From: Candidatus Martarchaeota archaeon
Lineage (GTDB): Archaea > Micrarchaeota > Micrarchaeia > Micrarchaeales > CABMGC01
Length of the DNA: 42,682 nt
Reading direction: 5' to 3'
Assembly (NCBI GenBank): GCA_023476545.1
Contig: JAMCYP010000010.1
Location: 1-42,682, forward strand
The position numbers and the translations under genes are program-made. Under the pieces are notes generated by a model. It was not told the origin of the DNA, made no database searches, and saw nothing but the letters and a program-made list of their open reading frames with translations. The first letter of the stretch is position 1. Every line of letters begins with the position of its first letter. Of this stretch, positions 38,012 through 42,682 are shown piece after piece.

Positions 38012-38484
38012 ACACATCCAGTTTCATATTACCATTCTTTGATGCGGATACAGTATTCTTTATACTCTTATTTGGGTTTCTCTTCTTTCAACTTGCTTAT
38101 AGATTATCAAAAAAAGATAGAGAAGGAAAAATTTCAGACATAGAAAAGTTATTTTGGTTTGCCATCTTTGGTCTTCTCTTATATGGTACTCTTGCATTCG
38201 GAACGACGACTTCTGTTTATAATGTGATAAACTCTAATCCAAAAGGAGCAATTATCCTCTCATTCATACATGCCCCATTTTATAGCGAGTTCTTTAACTT
38301 AGGCGGAATAGTAAACTTGCTTGGAACTTCGCAAAACATTCTTGGATATGACCTAATTAATAACATCATAGAAATGCTTATCGTCACGTTTGTCTTATTT
38401 TTAGGGTTTATTTACCTACTGAAGGAACACATTCTCAAAGAAGAAAAAGGCAGCGATAAAATCAGACTTCGTCGTACAACATAG
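38005..38484 (+). CDS. Multi-TM membrane protein, unknown
   Basis: AT-rich 159-aa ORF, several hydrophobic segments. Confidence 0.55.
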   Translation: MVDTSSFILPFFDADTVFFILLFGFLFFQLAYRLSKKDREGKISDIEKLFWFAIFGLLLYGTLAFGTTTSVYNVINSNPKGAIILSFIHAPFYSEFFNLGGIVNLLGTSQNILGYDLINNIIEMLIVTFVLFLGFIYLLKEHILKEEKGSDKIRLRRTT

Positions 38485-38487
38485 TTT

Positions 38488-39201
38488 TCATTTTAGCCAC
38501 TCATCAAACCATGCTATCATTAGTGTCGTAGCTGTTTGTAATGCGCCTTTATCAGAATACACGTGGCCGGTGCCTTCGATAATTTCTAGTTTCTTACGCT
38601 CAGACTTAATGTGCTCAATCAACTCTTCACTCTGCCTGAAATCTACCGTTTTATCCTTATTTCCATGGAATACCAGTGTCGGGCAAGTTATTTTTTCTGC
38701 TTCTTTGTAGACATCATACTTCTTAGCGTCTTCTAGAGCTGACTGATTAATACCTGCTTTTTCTAGGTTCTTGAGTTGTGAAACTGCCGATTGAATTACA
38801 AGCGCTTTTATTCTAGGATCTTTTGAGGCTGCATAAAGGATAGCTGTTGTGCCACCAAGAGAGTGCCCGGTTAAACCAATCTTGTTTTTGTTAACGTAGG
38901 GCAGAGAAGCAATGAAATCTATTGCAAACCTAGTGGTTTCTATCTGCTGAGTCATAGTCATATTTTCGATTTTGGGCTCGCTCAGGTTGTTTGGCCTATT
39001 GTAAAAATCAAATTGCAGTGCGACAAACCCACTCTTCATAAGCGCGTTACACATATATTGATTTTTAGTTTCGTGTATACCGCCAGACATGCCATGAAGC
39101 AATGCAACCGCAGGGAATGCGCCTTTGCCATCAGGCACATAAACAAGTCCGCTTAATTTTTCACCTTTACTGTTTTTGAAATATACTTTTTCAATTTTCA
39201 T
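38488..39201 (-). CDS. Alpha/beta hydrolase (dienelactone hydrolase/prolyl oligopeptidase-like)
   Basis: ALLHGMSGGIHETKN, GLTGHSLGGTTA, HGNKDKTVDFRQSEEL, GTGHVYSD. Confidence 0.85.
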   Translation of the reverse strand: MKIEKVYFKNSKGEKLSGLVYVPDGKGAFPAVALLHGMSGGIHETKNQYMCNALMKSGFVALQFDFYNRPNNLSEPKIENMTMTQQIETTRFAIDFIASLPYVNKNKIGLTGHSLGGTTAILYAASKDPRIKALVIQSAVSQLKNLEKAGINQSALEDAKKYDVYKEAEKITCPTLVFHGNKDKTVDFRQSEELIEHIKSERKKLEIIEGTGHVYSDKGALQTATTLMIAWFDEWLK

Positions 39202-39330
39202 TCTTAATCATCATTTGCAAGCCTGCCTTTCACATCAAATTAATCTCACCAAAAGGATAAATTCCTTTACTTTCTATCTGTCGTCGGCGCCAATATGGCA
39301 AATCGAATAAGCCCCACACAAAATCAGGCA

Positions 39331-39347
39331 CTCCCTCCTGGGGCTGG
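39331..39347 (+). repeat. tRNA-Thr 3'-end copy 1
   Basis: CTCCCTCCTGGGGCTGG; CCCTCCTGGGGCTGG is a 15-nt exact match to the tRNA-Thr 3' end plus 2 nt of flank (through 30330). Confidence 0.8.
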
Positions 39348-39398
39348 GAGAAAAACGAGTGGGGAGTTCCAACGTGGTTTGGGGAAGGTTTTTATATC

Positions 39399-39415
39399 AG
39401 TAAGACTATCTTACT
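39399..39415 (+). promoter_or_regulatory. TA operator palindrome just downstream of the TATA box
   Basis: AGTAAGA-CTA-TCTTACT, 7-bp perfect arms; TATA-like tttttatat immediately upstream; antitoxin ATG at 39419. Confidence 0.65.
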
Positions 39416-39418
39416 ATT

Positions 39419-39694
39419 ATGGAAACCGAAACTATCCAGTTGACTAGAGCCAGTTCAAAGGGGCAAATAGTAATACCAACGAAAATGAGAAAACGCCTTA
39501 ACATAAGGGAAGGCAGCCTCTTCTTGATTTCCTCCGAGAAGGGAGTAATTGTCATGAAAAAGATAAGCACGAAAATAAACCCTGAAGATTTGAAGACAAT
39601 CAGACTGGTGGAGGAAGCCTGGAAAGATATAGAGGAAGGAAGATACAAAGTCTTCTCTGCCGCCGCTTTTTCTAAAGAGCTGGCTAAATGGTAG
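39419..39694 (+). CDS. AbrB/MazE-type antitoxin
   Basis: LTRASSKGQIVIPTKMRKRLNIREGSLFLISSEKGVIVMKK. Confidence 0.88.
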   Translation: METETIQLTRASSKGQIVIPTKMRKRLNIREGSLFLISSEKGVIVMKKISTKINPEDLKTIRLVEEAWKDIEEGRYKVFSAAAFSKELAKW

Positions 39695-39945
39695 GCATAA
39701 CTAAGATAGTGCCTGCCGAGAAATTTGAGAAAGACGTGAGGAAGATCAGAGATAATAGCGTAAAAGCCAGAATATACACCGAGGTGGAGAAGATACGAGA
39801 AAATCCTGAGGTCGGTAAACCACTGAAATACGGATTGAAAGGCGAGAGAACCGTCCGAATACACCCGTACAGACTCATTTATTCGGTAGTGGGGGATAAA
39901 CTGATACTGCTAAGATTTGAACATAGAGGAAAAGCATACGACTAA
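39688..39945 (+). CDS. RelE/ParE-type toxin
   Basis: FEKDVRKI...KIRENPEVGKPLKYGLKGERTVRIHPYRLIYSVVGDKLILLRFEHRGKAYD; overlaps antitoxin. Confidence 0.88.
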   Translation: MVGITKIVPAEKFEKDVRKIRDNSVKARIYTEVEKIRENPEVGKPLKYGLKGERTVRIHPYRLIYSVVGDKLILLRFEHRGKAYD

Positions 39946-40008
39946 TGCCTTTGTTATCAAACGCTATCGTTTGCTAGCGAAATGGATGCTCACTCAAAGC
40001 GCGCAGGA

Positions 40009-40022
40009 CTCCTGGGGCTGGA
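40009..40022 (+). repeat. tRNA-Thr 3'-end copy 2
   Basis: CTCCTGGGGCTGGA, 14-nt exact match to tRNA-Thr 3' end plus flank (30319-30332). Confidence 0.75.
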
Positions 40023-40078
40023 TATTCAGAGGTACGAAGCACTTCCCCCACAAGGGGCATAAGGCAGAAGATGGAAAG

Positions 40079-40534
40079 ATGGTACTGATGCGGGACTATA
40101 TGAGGAACGGAGAATACAGGCTTTCTAGGGTGCTGGCTTACACAGGGAGAGAGAGCGAAGAACAACGGTCTTGGCTGCTCAGAGTTTCATTCTTTTTCTG
40201 TTCATTGTGCTTTTGTTGCAGGCGCTGGCCAGGCGCGCGCGTCTCCAAGGGAACCCTTGTGTTTGAGATGCAGCAAACAGTGATCAATTCCACAACACAC
40301 GATGCCTGGCATTTCACCAACGAGACATGGCGTATGCAGGCAACGTGTCAGCGATGTCTGGAAAGGGGTGAAGACCTGAACTTCACAGGAGTGAACTTCT
40401 TTTTTCAGAATGGCACCGCAATACAGGGATGTCCTGCGGCCTATAGCTTCTTGCTTGTGGCAGGCGCCAAACCTCTGTCTTCATGCATCAGCGCAAGCGG
40501 AAACTACACAGTTTTCGGCTACGCCCCTGGGTGA
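40079..40534 (+). CDS. Hypothetical extracellular protein (possibly frameshifted)
   Basis: NxS/T sequons and paired cysteines; N-terminus uncertain. The listed ORF start at 39917 overlaps the toxin and reads through tRNA-Thr copy 2. Confidence 0.4.
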   Translation: MVLMRDYMRNGEYRLSRVLAYTGRESEEQRSWLLRVSFFFCSLCFCCRRWPGARVSKGTLVFEMQQTVINSTTHDAWHFTNETWRMQATCQRCLERGEDLNFTGVNFFFQNGTAIQGCPAAYSFLLVAGAKPLSSCISASGNYTVFGYAPG

Positions 40535-40572
40535 ACCGAAGAGCCGTATTTTTAAATCCGTAATGTAGAAGG

Positions 40573-40980
40573 TTGATGAAGGATGCAATGCGTTTGAAAG
40601 AACGGTTAATCTTGCTGGGCGTATTGGCGCTGGCCATGGCTATCCTGGTTGCCATTAACGCATCAGGCATAGCTCTGATTCTTTTGATCGTATTTCTGGC
40701 GGTCTCTGGAATATATGCAGCGTGGGTGCTCTTCCTGATACTGTGCGTCATAATAGGAATAGCGTTCCTGATCGTGGCTTCGGCGTTCCCTGAAGTAACC
40801 GCGCTTTGGCCTATAGTGCCAATCGCAGCCGTGGGTCTGACGCTCTATAGGATGTACCAGCTCGGCGAGGAACCCACAGGAGTCTCGCTCACTGGAAAGG
40901 AGAGTGAAAAGCAGAAACGCGCGCGTGCGTATGCGGACAACGTGCTCAAAGAAGCGAAGGAAAAGAAGGGGAAGGGCTAA
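40573..40980 (+). CDS. Membrane protein with charged C-terminal tail
   Basis: Three to four TMs; 'tttttaaatcc' TATA-like about 25 nt upstream. Confidence 0.65.
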   Translation: MMKDAMRLKERLILLGVLALAMAILVAINASGIALILLIVFLAVSGIYAAWVLFLILCVIIGIAFLIVASAFPEVTALWPIVPIAAVGLTLYRMYQLGEEPTGVSLTGKESEKQKRARAYADNVLKEAKEKKGKG

Positions 40981-41005
40981 CAAGTCACTTTGAGAAAAAT
41001 GCGAC

Positions 41006-41233
41006 TCAGCCGTACATCTTCTTCTTCAGCCAGTACCCATATACGATGTAGCCCGCAATGAAGAAGATGAATATTAACCCAAAGAGTTCGCCGCTGAAGA
41101 CTTTGGATGAAAAGCCCCAAAGATCAAATACTAGAACAAGTAGCCAGATGAAGTAAAAATACCTTGTGACTATTCTCTTTATGTCAGCCATTACGACACT
41201 TCCATCAGAATGATGATGAGTCGAACGCCACAT
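41006..41233 (-). CDS. Small two-TM membrane protein
   Basis: 75-aa ORF with two hydrophobic segments. Confidence 0.5.
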   Translation of the reverse strand: MWRSTHHHSDGSVVMADIKRIVTRYFYFIWLLVLVFDLWGFSSKVFSGELFGLIFIFFIAGYIVYGYWLKKKMYG

Positions 41234-41272
41234 TATTTAAAGCTTATTACTAAGTGAACATGAAGCGAATCC

Positions 41273-41560
41273 ATGGCGGGCACTATCACAGAAGAACAAG
41301 CAAAACAAGTGGCTTTAGAATGGGCATCTGCCGCTATCGAGAAGCTTAATGCAGAAACCCATTCCAACTGCAAGGATGCGAAGATTGTATCGAGGGCAGC
41401 TTACGACGAGGACCTGCGCATCTACGATGTGGTGGTGGAATTTTGGTGCCGGTCCATAGTCTTCGGCAAGAGATACGTATATAGACTGAGCATAGGCGCA
41501 AACGGAAAGGTCCGGGATGCAAAGTACATAGATGAGGGAGTGGACATCCCATCCCAATAG
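41273..41560 (+). CDS. Small hypothetical soluble protein
   Basis: 95-aa ORF following an AT-rich promoter-like segment. Confidence 0.55.
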   Translation: MAGTITEEQAKQVALEWASAAIEKLNAETHSNCKDAKIVSRAAYDEDLRIYDVVVEFWCRSIVFGKRYVYRLSIGANGKVRDAKYIDEGVDIPSQ

Positions 41561-41598
41561 CAGGTTCAGGTTCGCTAAGGAAGCTTTTTAAATCTTGT

Positions 41599-42321
41599 TT
41601 GGGAAAGCTATTTTGGATTATTATGGGTGGCATGGACGAGATTAAAAAGTGGCTTGAGCCGAAAGAAAGTCTGCTTTTCTATTGCGACGGTGCGGTCGAA
41701 GGTCATGTGAATAAATTTGGTCAGAATCCTTTTCCGAATCCCAACGTGCAAGGCGGAATGATCCCTGGAAAGACCGCAATAACCGACCTGCGTGTTTTTG
41801 GAGTATCTGGAGGAGTGCTCGGGGGAGGAAGGATGATGTTTGAATGGATAACAGACTATACTTATGCGACAGCCAGGGTGAAGGGCAACCTGCAGTACGA
41901 AGGAAGAGCAATTCCGAAGGGCAAGTCGCCGAAAGATCTCGGCTCTATGAAGAACCCATTCGGAGGCGGGAGCTTGCAAGCCATAATCCATGTCGCCTCA
42001 GATGCTGAGCTCGTGACAAGGAAATCCCTAATCTCCACGGATCATACGATTGGCGTCAACGTGGCGATGCTACGAACGGGGGTGGCTAAGATGAAAGCTG
42101 ATCATCCGTTGCTGTCAAAGGTGGGGATGATGGGCACACACTTCTATGAACTGCACGAACTGAAATTCAACAAGCCGGTGGTAAAGGAAACCGGATCAAG
42201 CGAGGAGAATGTGAGCAACGCGTACGATGTGGTGCTTGCGGTTGTACAGAAGCAGTTGAGATCAATGAGCACTGACAAGATAGACAAGCTCTACTCGCTC
42301 GCAGAAAACACATCAGCGTAG
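41599..42321 (+). CDS. Hypothetical protein, possible PH-like fold
   Basis: Long ORF with TATA-like 'ctttttaaat'; start more likely 41623 or 41632. Confidence 0.55.
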   Translation: MGKLFWIIMGGMDEIKKWLEPKESLLFYCDGAVEGHVNKFGQNPFPNPNVQGGMIPGKTAITDLRVFGVSGGVLGGGRMMFEWITDYTYATARVKGNLQYEGRAIPKGKSPKDLGSMKNPFGGGSLQAIIHVASDAELVTRKSLISTDHTIGVNVAMLRTGVAKMKADHPLLSKVGMMGTHFYELHELKFNKPVVKETGSSEENVSNAYDVVLAVVQKQLRSMSTDKIDKLYSLAENTSA

Positions 42322-42494
42322 ATTCGCGCAACGGCTTCCCGAATACTTGATATCAAGGATTCCGATGCCCTATCACTGGTAACCTCCTGGGCTTATGTTT
42401 TCTGGCCAACACCAAGTGTTATATACAAAGACGTCAAAGGGAATATGTAAAATAATTGAGAAAAATACCTTTTTCCTTATTTTTCGGTGTAAGA

Positions 42495-42682
42495 TTGACA
42501 GAGTTTAGAGAGATGAATTTGAAGCCCGAGCTGACTGAGTCCCTGAAAAGAATCGGGTTCGTCACTGCCACGGAGGTGCAGGAGAAGGCGATACCGGAAT
42601 TGGTGAAGGGCAGGAACCTTGTTGTTAGGGCCAAGACAGGAACTGGGAAGACGGCGGCGTTCCTTGTCACGAGCTCAGCATC
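42495..42682 (+). CDS. DEAD-box RNA helicase (3' truncated by window edge)
   Basis: GFVTATEVQEKAIPELVKGRNLVVRAKTGTGKTAAFL (Q motif plus Walker A); TTG at 42495 or ATG at 42513. Confidence 0.85.
   Translation, partial: MTEFREMNLKPELTESLKRIGFVTATEVQEKAIPELVKGRNLVVRAKTGTGKTAAFLVTSSA

Noticed and set aside
39311-39347. GCCCCA...TGGGGC pairing that mimics a tRNA-Thr acceptor minihelix around copy 1
   Set aside because: The interior has no D-, anticodon- or T-arm, and a 6-bp match could be chance; not called as a tRNA.
15302-39355. GGAGAAAC motif near several tRNA-end copies (15302, 16114, 30356, a variant near 39345)
   Set aside because: The same word also occurs inside ordinary coding sequence (for example near 33198 and 36895), so it cannot be called a shared recombinase site; only the 28-nt arm common to the two Val copies is retained.

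Overview
This is an archaeal window; gene style (SecF/SecD, NMD3, A/V-type ATPase, class III signal peptides, TATA-box promoters with short or no leaders) fits a DPANN/Micrarchaeota-like genome, but taxonomy is inference. Left to right: a partial AbiEii-like gene and an incomplete tRNA-Leu-like sequence; secF-secD and nmd3; a cell-surface/glycosylation block (881-aa pilin-signal adhesin with two Hint-like domains, two anchored proteins, a beta-helix-like surface protein, a multi-TM glycosyltransferase, a sugar nucleotidyltransferase); a run of single-gene segments next to tRNA-Val; an aminotransferase, a Dph6-like protein and a complete nine-gene A/V-ATPase operon; nth, MEMO1, GT4; tRNA-Thr followed by a double Lrp regulator, an EamA transporter, a structured RNA candidate, transketolase, a tandem CYTH/VTC-like protein, hydrolases, an AT-rich patch and an AbrB/RelE-type toxin-antitoxin pair; finally small membrane proteins and the start of a DEAD-box helicase. 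The most unusual signal is repeated tRNA 3'-end sequence. The tRNA-Val 3' end recurs twice, inside a ~42-bp repeat, plus one degenerate candidate copy. These copies delimit ~0.75-0.83 kb units that each hold one gene: a PD-(D/E)XK-like nuclease, a UDG-superfamily protein and a SAM methyltransferase. The tRNA-Thr 3' end recurs twice and brackets a ~0.66 kb unit holding one TA pair. No integrase is visible. I interpret these as very small tRNA-anchored integrative cassettes, possibly mobilised in trans. Second-tier signals are tandem degenerate Hint (intein/hedgehog-fold) domains in the adhesin and a kink-turn hairpin upstream of transketolase.
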